Below, piece by piece: positions 18,733-27,635 of a stretch of 64,000 nucleotides of DNA (its first letter is position 1; each line of letters opens with the position of its first letter). The notes beneath the pieces are model-generated. The model was given only the letters and a program-made list of their open reading frames with translations. It had not been told where the DNA came from and made no database searches. A program made the translations under genes and the position numbers. This DNA comes from Bordetella petrii. GTDB lineage: Bacteria > Pseudomonadota > Gammaproteobacteria > Burkholderiales > Burkholderiaceae_B. Location: assembly GCA_017745595.1 (NCBI GenBank), contig WMBV01000027.1:1-64000 (forward strand), given 5' to 3'.

Positions 18733-19188
18733 ATGCCCGGCGACCGAGAGGCTGCCATACCCATTGTGATCGAACCGAAGTCCGCCGAATCTGTCCTAAA
18801 CGTCCGTGTCTACTATGAAGACACGGACGCCGGTGGCGTGGTGTTCTACGCGAACTACCTGAAATTCCTGGAACGCGCCCGCACCGAGTGGCTGCGCGAC
18901 CTGGGAGTCGAGCAATCCGCCCTGACCGAGAGCGAACGGCGGCTGTTCGTGGTCCATGCGCTGGACATGTCCTATCGCAAACCGGCCCGGCTGGACGACC
19001 TGCTTACCATCCGCAGCCGCGTCACACGAATCGGACGGGCTTCGATACACTTCGCGCAGCGCGCCGAACGCGACGGGGAACTGCTCGCGCAAGGCAATAT
19101 CCAAGTCTGCTGTGTCGATGCCGTGAACCTGCGACCGGCGGCCTTGCCTGCCGTCGTTCGCACCAAACTGGAATCCCTTCAGGAATAA
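18733..19188 (+). CDS. ybgC: Tol-Pal associated acyl-CoA thioesterase YbgC
   Basis: 151 residues, 4-hydroxybenzoyl-CoA thioesterase hotdog fold. The catalytic aspartate lies in VYYEDTDAGGVV. The next residues are FYANY, where E. coli YbgC has YHASY, so the conserved His is a Tyr here. First gene of the Tol-Pal cluster. A start at GTG 18764 would remove an atypical N-terminus and cannot be excluded. Confidence 0.9.
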   Translation: MPGDREAAIPIVIEPKSAESVLNVRVYYEDTDAGGVVFYANYLKFLERARTEWLRDLGVEQSALTESERRLFVVHALDMSYRKPARLDDLLTIRSRVTRIGRASIHFAQRAERDGELLAQGNIQVCCVDAVNLRPAALPAVVRTKLESLQE

Positions 19189-19191
19189 CCC

Positions 19192-19872
19192 ATGCAAGTC
19201 ACCAACGACATGTCGTTGCTTTCGCTGATCACGCACGCCAGCGTTCCCGTCCAGCTCATCATGCTGCTGCTGCTGGGCATTTCCATCCTGTCCTGGACCT
19301 ACATCTTCGCCAAGCGCCTGGCGATCAAGCGCGCGCACGCACAAACGCGCCGCTTCGAAGACGACTTCTGGTCGGGCGGCGACCTGTCCATGCTGCAACA
19401 GGCGGTGGCCAGCCGCCGCGACGAACAGGGCGCGCTGGCCCGCATCTTCGATGCCGGCATGACCGAATTCCTGAAGGCGCGCCGCACCGGCGCCAACGGC
19501 GACGTCAACACCATGCTCGACGGCCCGCGCCGCGCCATGCGCGCGGCCTACCAGCGCGAAATGGACTCGCTCGAGGCGCACCTGAACTTCCTGGCCTCGG
19601 CCGGCTCGGTCAGCCCGTACATCGGGCTGCTGGGCACGGTCTGGGGCATCATGCACGCCTTCATCGGCCTGTCGAACATGCAGCAGGCCACGCTGGCATC
19701 GGTGGCGCCCGGCATCGCCGAAGCCCTGATCGCCACGGCCATCGGCCTGTTCGCCGCCATCCCCGCCGTGGTGGCCTACAACCGCTACACCCACGACATC
19801 GACCGGCTGTCGATCCGGTTCGACAGCTTCGTGGATGAATTCCTGAACATCCTTCAACGCCAGGTCCGCTGA
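19192..19872 (+). CDS. tolQ: Tol-Pal system proton channel subunit TolQ
   Basis: 226 residues, ExbB/MotA family, with three membrane helices (about 20-40, 135-155 and 170-190). It forms the inner-membrane proton-driven motor with TolR that energises TolA. AGGAAT precedes the ATG 3 bp after ybgC. The stop overlaps the tolR start (TGATG). Confidence 0.95.
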   Translation: MQVTNDMSLLSLITHASVPVQLIMLLLLGISILSWTYIFAKRLAIKRAHAQTRRFEDDFWSGGDLSMLQQAVASRRDEQGALARIFDAGMTEFLKARRTGANGDVNTMLDGPRRAMRAAYQREMDSLEAHLNFLASAGSVSPYIGLLGTVWGIMHAFIGLSNMQQATLASVAPGIAEALIATAIGLFAAIPAVVAYNRYTHDIDRLSIRFDSFVDEFLNILQRQVR

Positions 19873-20321
19873 TGCCTTCCGTCCGGTCGCACGGCCGCGC
19901 GGGCCGACGCATGAAAGCCGACATCAACGTCGTGCCTTATATCGACGTGATGCTGGTGCTGCTGGTGATCTTCATGGTTACCGCCCCGCTGATCACGCCG
20001 GGCCTGATCAACCTGCCGTCGGTGGGCCAGGCCTCCGAAGTGCCCGCCACCCCCCTCGAAGTGCAGATCTCCGAAGACGGGCAACTGGCGCTGCGCATGC
20101 GCGAGGCGGGCGCCACGCCGCAAGACATCCCCCGCGACCAGCTGGTCGACCAGGTGCGCCAGCGCATCACGGCCGAAACGCCGGTGGTGATCGCGGCCGA
20201 CGGCAAAGTACCGTATGAAACCGTGGTGAAGGTCATGGACGAACTGCGCAGCAACGGCGTCACCCGCCTGGGCCTGCTGGTCGACCAGGGCGCGGCCGCG
20301 CAGGAACCGCAAAAGCGCTGA
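19872..20321 (+). CDS. tolR: Tol-Pal system protein TolR
   Basis: 149 residues, ExbD family. One N-terminal membrane helix contains the proton-path aspartate (INVVPYIDVMLVLLVIFM), followed by a periplasmic domain. It partners with TolQ in the motor. One-base overlap with tolQ; tolA follows after 31 bp. Confidence 0.95.
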   Translation: MPSVRSHGRAGRRMKADINVVPYIDVMLVLLVIFMVTAPLITPGLINLPSVGQASEVPATPLEVQISEDGQLALRMREAGATPQDIPRDQLVDQVRQRITAETPVVIAADGKVPYETVVKVMDELRSNGVTRLGLLVDQGAAAQEPQKR

Positions 20322-20352
20322 GGCACCGCCGCCTGCCGCTACCGCAACGCTT

Positions 20353-21561
20353 ATGACCCCACCCATTTTCCGACACGACGGCACGGCACCGGCCACCCCC
20401 GCCGCGCAAGACAACCGCAAGGCGCTGGGCCTGGCCATCCTGGTGCACATCCTGCTGCTGATCGCCCTGGTCTTCGGCGTGAACTGGCGCTCGGAAAACC
20501 CGGGACCCGTGCAGGTGGAACTGTGGGCCGAGGGCGAAACCCCCGACTCGCCGCCGCCCCAGGAACAGCCGGACGAACCGGAACCCGAACCGCCGCAGCC
20601 CCAGCCGCAACCCGAGCCCGAGCCCGAACCGGCTCCGCAGCCTCCCACCCCGCCCCAACCCGAGCCGCCCCAGCCGCAGCCGGCGCCGCCGCCGGTCGAA
20701 CAGCCGCAGCCGCCGCAACCCGATCCCGAAATCGCCCTGGAAGAGGCGCGTAAAAAACGCGAACAAGAAGAAAAAGCCCGCCAGGAAGCCGAAGAGGCCA
20801 AGGAAAAGGCGCGCCTGGAAGAAGAACGCAAGCAGGCCGAACTGAAGGAAAAGCAGCGCCTGGAGCAAGAGCGCAAGGCCGCCGAGAAAGCCGCGGCCGA
20901 AAAAGCCGCCGCCGAAAAGGCAGCGGCCGAGAAGGCTGCCGCAGAGAAAGCCGCGGCTGAAAAAGCGGCCGCCGAAAAGGCCGCCGCCGAGAAAAAGGCC
21001 GCGGAAAAGGCGGCTGCCGAAAAGAAGGCCGCTGCCGAGAAAGCCGCCGCTGAAAAGGCAGCCGCCGAAAAAGCGGCGGCCGAAAAGGCCGCGGCTGAAA
21101 AGAAAGCGGCGGCCGAGAAAAAGGCCAAGGAAGAAGCCGCCAAGAAGGCGGCCGCCGAAAAAGCGGCCGCAGCCAAGAAAGCCGCCGCCGACAAGGCGCT
21201 GCGCGAGGCCTTCCGCAACGACGCCATGGGCGCGGCCGGCATTCCCGGCGGCACCGCCGACCGCAACCAGCAGGGCGGCGGGCGCGACGACGGCTATGGC
21301 GCCAAGGTGCGTGCCTGCGTGCGGCCTGGCGTGGCCTATCCGACACCGCCGCGCAGCGGCTCGACCAACCCCACTGCGCAATACCGGGTACAGTTGAGTT
21401 CAGACGGCAAGGTCACCGGCGTCAGCCTGACCAGTTCGTCGGGCAATACAGGCTTCGACCGCGCCGTGGAAACCGGCATCCGACGCTGCAACCCGTTCCC
21501 CAAACCCTCGACGGGCCGCTACGAGTCCGTCATCGATGTCGTGTACCGAATGTATGACTGA
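20353..21561 (+). CDS. tolA: Tol-Pal system protein TolA
   Basis: 402 residues. Membrane helix at about 25-45, a Pro/Glu/Gln-rich tract at about 55-130, a long Ala/Lys/Glu helix at about 130-285 built of AAEK-type repeats, and a C-terminal globular domain (about 300-402) that contacts Pal/TolB. It spans the periplasm to couple the TolQR motor to Pal for outer-membrane constriction. The Pro-rich segment before the helix is unusually long compared with E. coli TolA. The repeat tract (20881-21200) is low-complexity and prone to length changes. Confidence 0.93.
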   Translation: MTPPIFRHDGTAPATPAAQDNRKALGLAILVHILLLIALVFGVNWRSENPGPVQVELWAEGETPDSPPPQEQPDEPEPEPPQPQPQPEPEPEPAPQPPTPPQPEPPQPQPAPPPVEQPQPPQPDPEIALEEARKKREQEEKARQEAEEAKEKARLEEERKQAELKEKQRLEQERKAAEKAAAEKAAAEKAAAEKAAAEKAAAEKAAAEKAAAEKKAAEKAAAEKKAAAEKAAAEKAAAEKAAAEKAAAEKKAAAEKKAKEEAAKKAAAEKAAAAKKAAADKALREAFRNDAMGAAGIPGGTADRNQQGGGRDDGYGAKVRACVRPGVAYPTPPRSGSTNPTAQYRVQLSSDGKVTGVSLTSSSGNTGFDRAVETGIRRCNPFPKPSTGRYESVIDVVYRMYD

Positions 21562-21577
21562 CAGGAGATTGCCGACC

Positions 21578-22897
21578 ATGACTCCCGCCTCCAGCCGCCC
21601 CTTTCCGCCGGGGCTCGCGCGCGCGTATGGCGCGCTATTCGCCTTGCTGACGGCAATTGCCCTGCTGGCGTGGCAACCGGCCCATGCGCAACTGCGCGTA
21701 GACATCTCGGGCACCGGCGCCACCCAGTATCCGGTGGCCATCGCCGACTTCGCCGTGGACGACGCGCATGGCCGCGCCCTGGCCGAGGTCATCCGCGCCG
21801 ACCTGACCCGCACCGGCCAGTTCCGCCTGATCAGCGCCGCGGGCGCGGGCCTGAACGTCGATTCGCCGGTGGCCTATGACGACTGGCGCACCAAGGGCGC
21901 CGACTTCCTGGCCTACGGCAGCATCAGCCGCGGCGCGGACGGCCGCTACGAAGTCCGCTACCGCCTGGCCGATACCGTCAAGAAAGGCCAGCTCGACGGC
22001 GTGGCGTTCTCGGGCAGCGAACAAGAGCTGCGCCGCGTCGCCCACCAGATCGCTGATCGCATTTACGAAAAGATCACCGGCGTACGCGGCGTGTTCTCGA
22101 CGCGCATCGCCTATGTGCTCAAGCGCGGCAATACCTACGAACTGCAGGTTGCCGATGCCGATGGCCAGAATCCGCAAGTGGCCCTGCGCTCGCGCGAACC
22201 CGTGATTTCGCCGGCCTGGTCGCCCGACGGCAGCAAACTGGCCTATGTCAGCTTCGAATCGGGCAAGCCCGTGGTGTACGTGCACACCCTGGCCACCAGC
22301 GCGCGCATTCCGGTCGCCAACTTCAAGGGCAACAACAGCGCCCCCGCGTGGTCGCCCGACGGCAGCAAGCTGGCGGTGGCCCTGACTCGCGACGGGTTGT
22401 CGCAAATTTACATCGTTGGCGCCGACGGAAGCTCGAATATGCGTCGACTTACGCGTTCTCCCGGCATAGACACCGAACCCATCTTTACGCCCGATGGCCG
22501 TTCTATTATCTTTACCAGTGATCGCAGCGGTGGACCGCAAATCTATCAGACCAGCCTCGACGGAGGCGATGCCCGTCGGCTCACATTTAACGGTAGTTAC
22601 AACATCTCACCCCGAATTTCCCCCGACGGTTCCACGCTGCTGTACGTTTCAAGACGAGACGGCGCGTTTCGCATCGCCTCACTTCAACTTGCCACCGGCA
22701 CTGAAACTCTGCTGACCGACGGTCGTGACGACCAGGCCCCGAGTTTCGCGCCGAACGGGATGCAAATCCTGTACGCGGCGGTCCAGAATGGCCGCAGCGT
22801 ATTGGCAGGTGTGTCCAGTGATGGACGCGTGCGCCAGACGCTCTCGGTATTGAACGGGGAAATACGTGAACCGACCTGGGGACCTTTTACCCGCTAA
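21578..22897 (+). CDS. tolB: Tol-Pal system beta-propeller protein TolB
   Basis: 439 residues from ATG 21578, chosen because AGGAG lies about 10 bp upstream and a signal peptide starts directly (cleavage near PAHAQ). An N-terminal alpha/beta domain precedes a six-bladed propeller with repeated WSPDGSKLA-type blades. Periplasmic; binds Pal and TolA. An upstream in-frame ATG at 21554 overlaps tolA. The codon pattern around 22400-22700 is less GC-biased than its neighbours. Confidence 0.94.
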   Translation: MTPASSRPFPPGLARAYGALFALLTAIALLAWQPAHAQLRVDISGTGATQYPVAIADFAVDDAHGRALAEVIRADLTRTGQFRLISAAGAGLNVDSPVAYDDWRTKGADFLAYGSISRGADGRYEVRYRLADTVKKGQLDGVAFSGSEQELRRVAHQIADRIYEKITGVRGVFSTRIAYVLKRGNTYELQVADADGQNPQVALRSREPVISPAWSPDGSKLAYVSFESGKPVVYVHTLATSARIPVANFKGNNSAPAWSPDGSKLAVALTRDGLSQIYIVGADGSSNMRRLTRSPGIDTEPIFTPDGRSIIFTSDRSGGPQIYQTSLDGGDARRLTFNGSYNISPRISPDGSTLLYVSRRDGAFRIASLQLATGTETLLTDGRDDQAPSFAPNGMQILYAAVQNGRSVLAGVSSDGRVRQTLSVLNGEIREPTWGPFTR

Positions 22898-22929
22898 ACA
22901 CGTATGACCCTCTTTGCAAAGGAACAATC

Positions 22930-23433
22930 ATGAAAATGCGCATAGCCAAAAGCCTTACCATCGCAGCCCTGGCAGCCACCCTGGCCGCTTGCAGCTCCGT
23001 GCCCCTCGACGACCAGGCCGGCCAGAACGGCTCCGGTACCGCCGGCCAAGGCAGCGCTTCCGGCCAGATCATGGACCCGTTCAACCCGCAGAGCGTGCTG
23101 GCGCAGCAACGCTCGGTGTACTTCGACTTCGACAGCTACACCGTGCCCGAGCAGTACCGCGGCCTGGTTGAAACCCATGCCCGCTACCTGGCCGCGCATC
23201 AACAACAACGCGTTCAAATCCAGGGCAACACTGACGAACGCGGCGGCGCCGAATACAATCTGGCCCTGGGCCAACGCCGTGCCGACGCGGTGCGCCGCAC
23301 GATGACCCTGCTGGGCGTCAGCGATGCGCAGATCGAAACCATCAGCTTCGGCAAGGAAAAGCCCCGCGCCACTGGCACCACCGAAGCCGATTTCGCGGAA
23401 AACCGCCGCGCCGACATCGAGTATCAGCGCTAA
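22930..23433 (+). CDS. pal: Peptidoglycan-associated lipoprotein Pal
   Basis: 167 residues. Lipoprotein signal with lipobox LAAC (Cys21). The OmpA-like peptidoglycan-binding domain (about 60-167) has the motif NTDERGGAEYNLALGQRRAD. Anchored in the outer membrane, it binds diaminopimelate peptidoglycan and TolB/TolA. Good ribosome site (AAAGGAA). A strong terminator follows 26 bp after the stop. Confidence 0.96.
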   Translation: MKMRIAKSLTIAALAATLAACSSVPLDDQAGQNGSGTAGQGSASGQIMDPFNPQSVLAQQRSVYFDFDSYTVPEQYRGLVETHARYLAAHQQQRVQIQGNTDERGGAEYNLALGQRRADAVRRTMTLLGVSDAQIETISFGKEKPRATGTTEADFAENRRADIEYQR

Positions 23434-23458
23434 GCATTTCCGCGCCAGCACTGCCGCG

Positions 23459-23497
23459 CGTCGGGACGGTCAAGCGGCCGTTCCGACGTTTTTGTTT
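23459..23497 (+). terminator. Rho-independent terminator between pal and cpoB
   Basis: A 12-bp stem (23459-23470 with 23477-23488, two G-U pairs) closes a 6-base loop and is followed by TTTTTGTTT. This is a strong intrinsic terminator inside what is usually considered one Tol-Pal operon, suggesting reduced read-through into cpoB. Confidence 0.85.
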
Positions 23498-23516
23498 CTA
23501 GATTCCGGGATTTCTT

Positions 23517-24200
23517 ATGCGCGCTCAAGTTCTGCCCCTGCGTACCCTGGTCGTGACGGCCGCCCTGGCCGCGGCGGCCGTATCGGCCCCCGCCCAGGCC
23601 TTTTCCGATGACGAGGCCCGCCGGGCCATCCTGGACCTGCGCCAGCAGGTGCAGCGGCAGAACGAGCAAAACCAGCGCGCCCGTCTGCAACTGGCCGACC
23701 AATTGCAGGCTTTGCAGCAAGAAATCACCCAGCTGCGCGAACAGCTGGAATTGGTATCGCGCCAGCAACCCAGCACGCAGCCGGGCCAGGGCGCCAATAA
23801 CCCGCCGGGCGCCACCGCCAGCGATCCGCGCGAACAGGCCGCCTACGATGGCGCCATCGACCAGTTCCGCAAAGGCCAATACAAAGACGCGGCGGAATCG
23901 CTGGCCGCTTTCGTGGCCCTGTACCCCGACAGCCAGCTGGCGCCGTCGGCCAAGTTCTACCTGGGCAGCAGCCGCTATGCGTCCAAAGACTACAAGGGCG
24001 CCATCGAGCAATTGAACCAGCTGGTGCAGCAGTCGCCCAACGACGCGCGCGCCCCCGATGCCCTGCTGGTGATCGCGGGCAGCCAGATCGAACTGAACAA
24101 CCGGGCCGGCGCCAAGGCGTCGCTGCAGCGCATTGTGAAAGATTATCCCAACAGCCCGGCCGCCGAAACGGCCCAGAGCCGCCTGCAGCTGCTGCAGTAA
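23517..24200 (+). CDS. cpoB: Cell division coordinator CpoB (YbgF)
   Basis: 227 residues. Signal peptide ending at APAQA. An N-terminal trimerising coiled coil (about 35-85, RQQVQRQNEQNQRARLQL) and a C-terminal TPR domain (about 110-227) with the repeats usual for the family. Periplasmic; links TolA activity to PBP1B during septation. Separated from pal by a terminator, so it may have partly independent expression. Stretch 24201-24279 after it holds two GC-rich hairpins without T tracts. Confidence 0.92.
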   Translation: MRAQVLPLRTLVVTAALAAAAVSAPAQAFSDDEARRAILDLRQQVQRQNEQNQRARLQLADQLQALQQEITQLREQLELVSRQQPSTQPGQGANNPPGATASDPREQAAYDGAIDQFRKGQYKDAAESLAAFVALYPDSQLAPSAKFYLGSSRYASKDYKGAIEQLNQLVQQSPNDARAPDALLVIAGSQIELNNRAGAKASLQRIVKDYPNSPAAETAQSRLQLLQ

Positions 24201-24279
24201 CGCGCGGCTCGCCCCGGGTGCCGGGCGGCCCGCCCGGGGCCTGAGGCCCGCTTTACGGCGCGGGGCCGCGGCCCCTGCC

Positions 24280-25182
24280 CTAGCCGGCCCAGGCCAGCAG
24301 CAGGCCCACTCCCAGCACGATCAGCGCGATGCCGGCCAGTTCGCGCCGGCTGCTGGCATGCGAGAACAGGCGGCGCGACAGCAATTGCGCAAACAGCACC
24401 TCGACCAGCCCCAGTGTGCGCACGTTGGCCGCCGCGGTCAGCGCAAAACCCAGGAACCAGCCCTGCGAGGCGGTGGCGCCCAGCAGGCCGCCCCAGATCG
24501 AGGCTCGCCACGCGGCCAGGCAGGCCGACAGCAGGGTTCGGTTGCACAGCAGCATCCAGAGCACCAGCAACAGCGTCTGCAGGCCTAGCGACCACGCCAG
24601 GGTCCAGGTGGCCTTCAGGACGAAACCGCCGCTGTCCAGCGCCAGGATGGCCCCGCGAAAGCCAATGGCCGACAAGGCAAAAAACGCCCCCGACACCAGC
24701 CCCAGCAGCGCCGGCCGCAAGCGGCCCGGGCCGGCGGCCGACGCCGGGTTGGCCGACATGAGCACGACCCCCAGCGTGGCCAGCAGCACGGCCAGCACCC
24801 CCGGGAGCGACAGCGGATCGCCCAGCACGGCGAAGCCGAACAAGGCAACCTGGACGGGCTCGGTTTTGGTCCAGGCCGTGACCACCACGAACGAGCGCTC
24901 GCGCATGGCGGCCAGCATCAGGGCGGTAGCGGTGATCTGGGCCACCGCGCCCCCCAGGACGAACCACAGGAATTCCGCGCCGATGCTGGGCGCCGGCCCG
25001 CCGTCGGCCATCAGTACCACGGCCAGGAACAGCAGCGCGAAGGGAAAGCCGAACAGAAACCGCACCTGCGTGGCACCCAGCGTGCCCAGGGTGGCGGTCA
25101 GGCTGCGCTGCACCGCGTTGCGGCCCGCCTGCGCGGCCGCGGCGGCCAGCGTGGCGGGAATCCAGACCCAGGTCCAGTCCAT
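24280..25182 (-). CDS. EamA/DMT-family transporter
   Basis: 300 residues with about ten membrane helices in two EamA repeats, typical of drug/metabolite exporters. No substrate can be assigned. It is convergent with cpoB. The YbaK-type gene lies 21 bp upstream on the same strand, so the two may be co-transcribed. Confidence 0.82.
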   Translation of the reverse strand: MDWTWVWIPATLAAAAAQAGRNAVQRSLTATLGTLGATQVRFLFGFPFALLFLAVVLMADGGPAPSIGAEFLWFVLGGAVAQITATALMLAAMRERSFVVVTAWTKTEPVQVALFGFAVLGDPLSLPGVLAVLLATLGVVLMSANPASAAGPGRLRPALLGLVSGAFFALSAIGFRGAILALDSGGFVLKATWTLAWSLGLQTLLLVLWMLLCNRTLLSACLAAWRASIWGGLLGATASQGWFLGFALTAAANVRTLGLVEVLFAQLLSRRLFSHASSRRELAGIALIVLGVGLLLAWAG

Positions 25183-25203
25183 GGTGAATTTTTCCGGAAG
25201 AAG

Positions 25204-25701
25204 CTATGCGCGCAGGGCGATGTCGGCGACCGGCGCGCCGGTCATGTCGGCCAGCTGGCGCGGGCTGAGCGGGAACACGGCGTGGGGATGGCCGGCGGCC
25301 GCCCACAGAGTGTCGTACTGGAACAGGTCCTGGTCGATCAGCATGACCGGCTTGACGGCATGGCCGATGGGGCAGACGCCGCCGATGGCATAGCCGGTCA
25401 TGTCGCGCACGTAGCGGGCGTCGGCCTTGGCCAATTCGCCCACCAGCGCGGCCACCTTGGCTTCGTCGACCCGGTTCACGCCGCTGGCGATGACCAGTAC
25501 CGGCACGTCGTCGGACCGGCGCCGGAAGATGATGGACTTGGCGATCTGGGCAACCTGGCAGCCCAGGCCTTGCGCGGCCTCGGCGGAGGTCTTGCCGGTT
25601 TGGGGCAGGATGACGATGGCGTGCTCGTGGCCCAGCTCGTTCAGCAGGCGGGCGACCCGCTGCGCGGATTCGGGCAGGGATGTAGCGGATTCAACAGACA
25701 T
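25204..25701 (-). CDS. YbaK/EbsC-family aminoacyl-tRNA deacylase-like protein
   Basis: 165 residues from ATG 25701. The YbaK fold is indicated by the KSIIFRR lysine segment, SGVNRVDEAKVA and GYAIGGVCPIGH, the last being the family signature loop. Members hydrolyse mischarged Cys- or Ala-tRNA(Pro) in trans; proS is in the same window but not adjacent. Specificity is inferred only at family level. Possibly co-transcribed with the EamA gene. Confidence 0.88.
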   Translation of the reverse strand: MSVESATSLPESAQRVARLLNELGHEHAIVILPQTGKTSAEAAQGLGCQVAQIAKSIIFRRRSDDVPVLVIASGVNRVDEAKVAALVGELAKADARYVRDMTGYAIGGVCPIGHAVKPVMLIDQDLFQYDTLWAAAGHPHAVFPLSPRQLADMTGAPVADIALRA

Positions 25702-25832
25702 GCGCGGGCCTACGGTTCCGTACGGATTGAGATGCGGCGCACACCGCGCCGCGGGACAAGGCCACCGAGTGTAGCAGCGCGCGCGGCCCGGGGCGCTAGA
25801 ATCACGCGCTGGAATCTTCAGCACGGCCCGAC

Positions 25833-26636
25833 ATGCGCTCAGAACCCCAATTGCCCTTGCAGACCGCCAGCATCAATGGCTACGCCACCACGTATACCGA
25901 ATACGGCCAGGGCACGCCCCTGGTGCTGGTGCATGGGTCGCTGTGCGATTGCCGCTACTGGAAGTCGCAAATGGGGCCGCTGGGGCGGTCGTTCCGCGTG
26001 CTGGCGCCCAGCTTGCGCCACTACTGGCCGCAGCAATGGGACCGAACCGGATTTTCCATGCGCCAGCACGTGGACGACCTGCTGGCCTTCATCGACACCG
26101 TGGGCGAAGGCGCGGCGCATGTGGTGGGCCACTCGCGCGGCGCCCGCGTGGCGCTGGAAGCGGCCCTGCGCGGCACCGGACAGGTGCGCACGCTGACGCT
26201 GGCCGATCCGGGCCTGCCGCTGCCCGGACGCGGCCACGACAGCCGCGATGGCTTCCGCCAGCGGGCCCTGGCGCTGATCGAGGCCGGCGAGGTCGATGCC
26301 GGGCTGGCGCTGTTCGTCGATACCGTATCGGGCGCCGACACCTGGCGCCGCATGGTGCCCTGGTTCAAGGACATGGTGCGCGACAACGCCTCGACCCTGG
26401 GCGGCCAGGCCACCGAGCATCTGCCGCCCATCTCGCGCGAGCAGGTAGAGCGGCTGGCGCTGCCCGCCCTGTTGATCGGCGGCGCGCTCAGCCCGGCCCC
26501 CTACCCCGCGGTGCTGGACATGCTGGCCGCGTGGCTGCCGGCGGCACACAAGGAAGTCATCGCGGGCTCGTCGCACGGGATGAACCTGGGCAACCCGCGC
26601 GCGTTCAACGCCGCGATCGTGGATTTCCTGGGCTGA
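25833..26636 (+). CDS. Alpha/beta hydrolase
   Basis: 267 residues, cytoplasmic, no signal peptide. Oxyanion-type motif VLVHGSL at about 31-37, nucleophile elbow GHSRGA with Ser101, and the catalytic His in SSHGMNL near the C-terminus. The usual acid strand reads LLIGGALSP, so the acid residue is not obvious. The substrate cannot be predicted. Stands alone between the YbaK gene and a repeat-filled gap. Confidence 0.82.
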   Translation: MRSEPQLPLQTASINGYATTYTEYGQGTPLVLVHGSLCDCRYWKSQMGPLGRSFRVLAPSLRHYWPQQWDRTGFSMRQHVDDLLAFIDTVGEGAAHVVGHSRGARVALEAALRGTGQVRTLTLADPGLPLPGRGHDSRDGFRQRALALIEAGEVDAGLALFVDTVSGADTWRRMVPWFKDMVRDNASTLGGQATEHLPPISREQVERLALPALLIGGALSPAPYPAVLDMLAAWLPAAHKEVIAGSSHGMNLGNPRAFNAAIVDFLG

Positions 26637-26696
26637 CGGGCTGTTGCCGGGCACGGCGGCGCCAGGCACTTGCGAAAGACTGTCGCTGAACACGGC

Positions 26697-26786
26697 GGTG
26701 TCAGGCACCTGCGGAGCCTGACACCTGGCGCCACACCTGGCGCCGCGAGACGGTAGGTGTCCGACTCCCGAAGGGTGTCGGACACC
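26697..26786. repeat. Paired palindromic units 5 (R) and 6 (L)
   Basis: Unit 5 (26697-26728) has stem GGTGTCAGGCACC/GGAGCCTGACACC. Unit 6 (26756-26786) has stem GGTGTCCGAC/GTCGGACACC plus CCC/GGG around a GAA loop. The two are inverted with the CCTGG-type ends facing each other, the opposite arrangement from units 3/4. They lie between the convergent hydrolase and terC genes. Confidence 0.88.
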
Positions 26787-26809
26787 TACGCAAGTAATAC
26801 ACCCCGGCG

Positions 26810-27562
26810 CTAGGGGGCGCCGTCCGGGCCCTGGCGCGCCTTGGCGCGGCGGGCCATCATGTTCAGGCCCTCGACCAGCGCCGAGAACGCCATGGCCGCG
26901 TAGATGTAGCCCTTGGGCACGTGGGCGCCGAAGCCGTCGGCGATGAGGGTCATGCCTATCATCAGCAAGAACCCCAGCGCCAGCATGACCACCGTGGGAT
27001 TGCGCTGGATGAACCTGGCCAGCGGGCCGGCGGCCAGCAGCATGACCGTTACCGCCACGATGACGGCGATGAACATGATGGGAATGTGTTCGGTCATGCC
27101 CACCGCGGTGATGATGCTGTCGATGGAAAACACCAGGTCGAGCATCAGGATTTGCCCGATGGCCGCGGCGAAGCCGATGGTGGCGGCCTTGCCGTCGAAC
27201 ATGTCGCCTTCGGGAACCGGGTCGACGTGGTGGTGAATTTCTTTGGTGGCCTTCCAGACCAGGAACAGGCCGCCGGCGATCAGGATGAGGTCGCGCCAGG
27301 AAAAGCCTTGCCCGAACAGCGTGAACACCGGCTGTGTGAGCTTCACGATGAGGGCCACGGTGCCCAGCAGGGCCAGCCGCAGGATCAGCGCCAGCCCGAT
27401 GCCGATGCGCCGCCCGCGGTCTTGCTGGTGCGGCGGCAGCTTGTTGGTCAGGATGGAGATGAAGATGAGGTTGTCGATGCCCAGCACGACTTCCATGACG
27501 ATCAGGGTGGCGAGCGCCGCCCAGGCGGTGGGCTGCTGAGCAAGCGCTATCAGTTCGTCCAT
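26810..27562 (-). CDS. TerC-family integral membrane protein
   Basis: 250 residues with seven or so membrane helices. Membrane acidic residues of the family are present ([15 protein letters not shown] near residue 25, [14 protein letters not shown] near 140). TerC proteins such as YgaP/Alx-like members are linked to manganese export and tellurium resistance. It lies 73 bp after fusA on the same strand. The exact ion handled is not determinable here. Confidence 0.9.
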   Translation of the reverse strand: MDELIALAQQPTAWAALATLIVMEVVLGIDNLIFISILTNKLPPHQQDRGRRIGIGLALILRLALLGTVALIVKLTQPVFTLFGQGFSWRDLILIAGGLFLVWKATKEIHHHVDPVPEGDMFDGKAATIGFAAAIGQILMLDLVFSIDSIITAVGMTEHIPIMFIAVIVAVTVMLLAAGPLARFIQRNPTVVMLALGFLLMIGMTLIADGFGAHVPKGYIYAAMAFSALVEGLNMMARRAKARQGPDGAP

Positions 27563-27635
27563 GCTGGCCTCCGGCTAGGGTCTGCCGATCATAGCCGGAT
27601 GTCGGGCCGCCGCCTATCGGGGCTTGCCGCAGTAT

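Noticed and set aside
20881-21200. Tandem-repeat DNA or CRISPR-like array
   Set aside because: The periodicity is the AAEK helix repeat of TolA, in frame and coding; there are no spacers.
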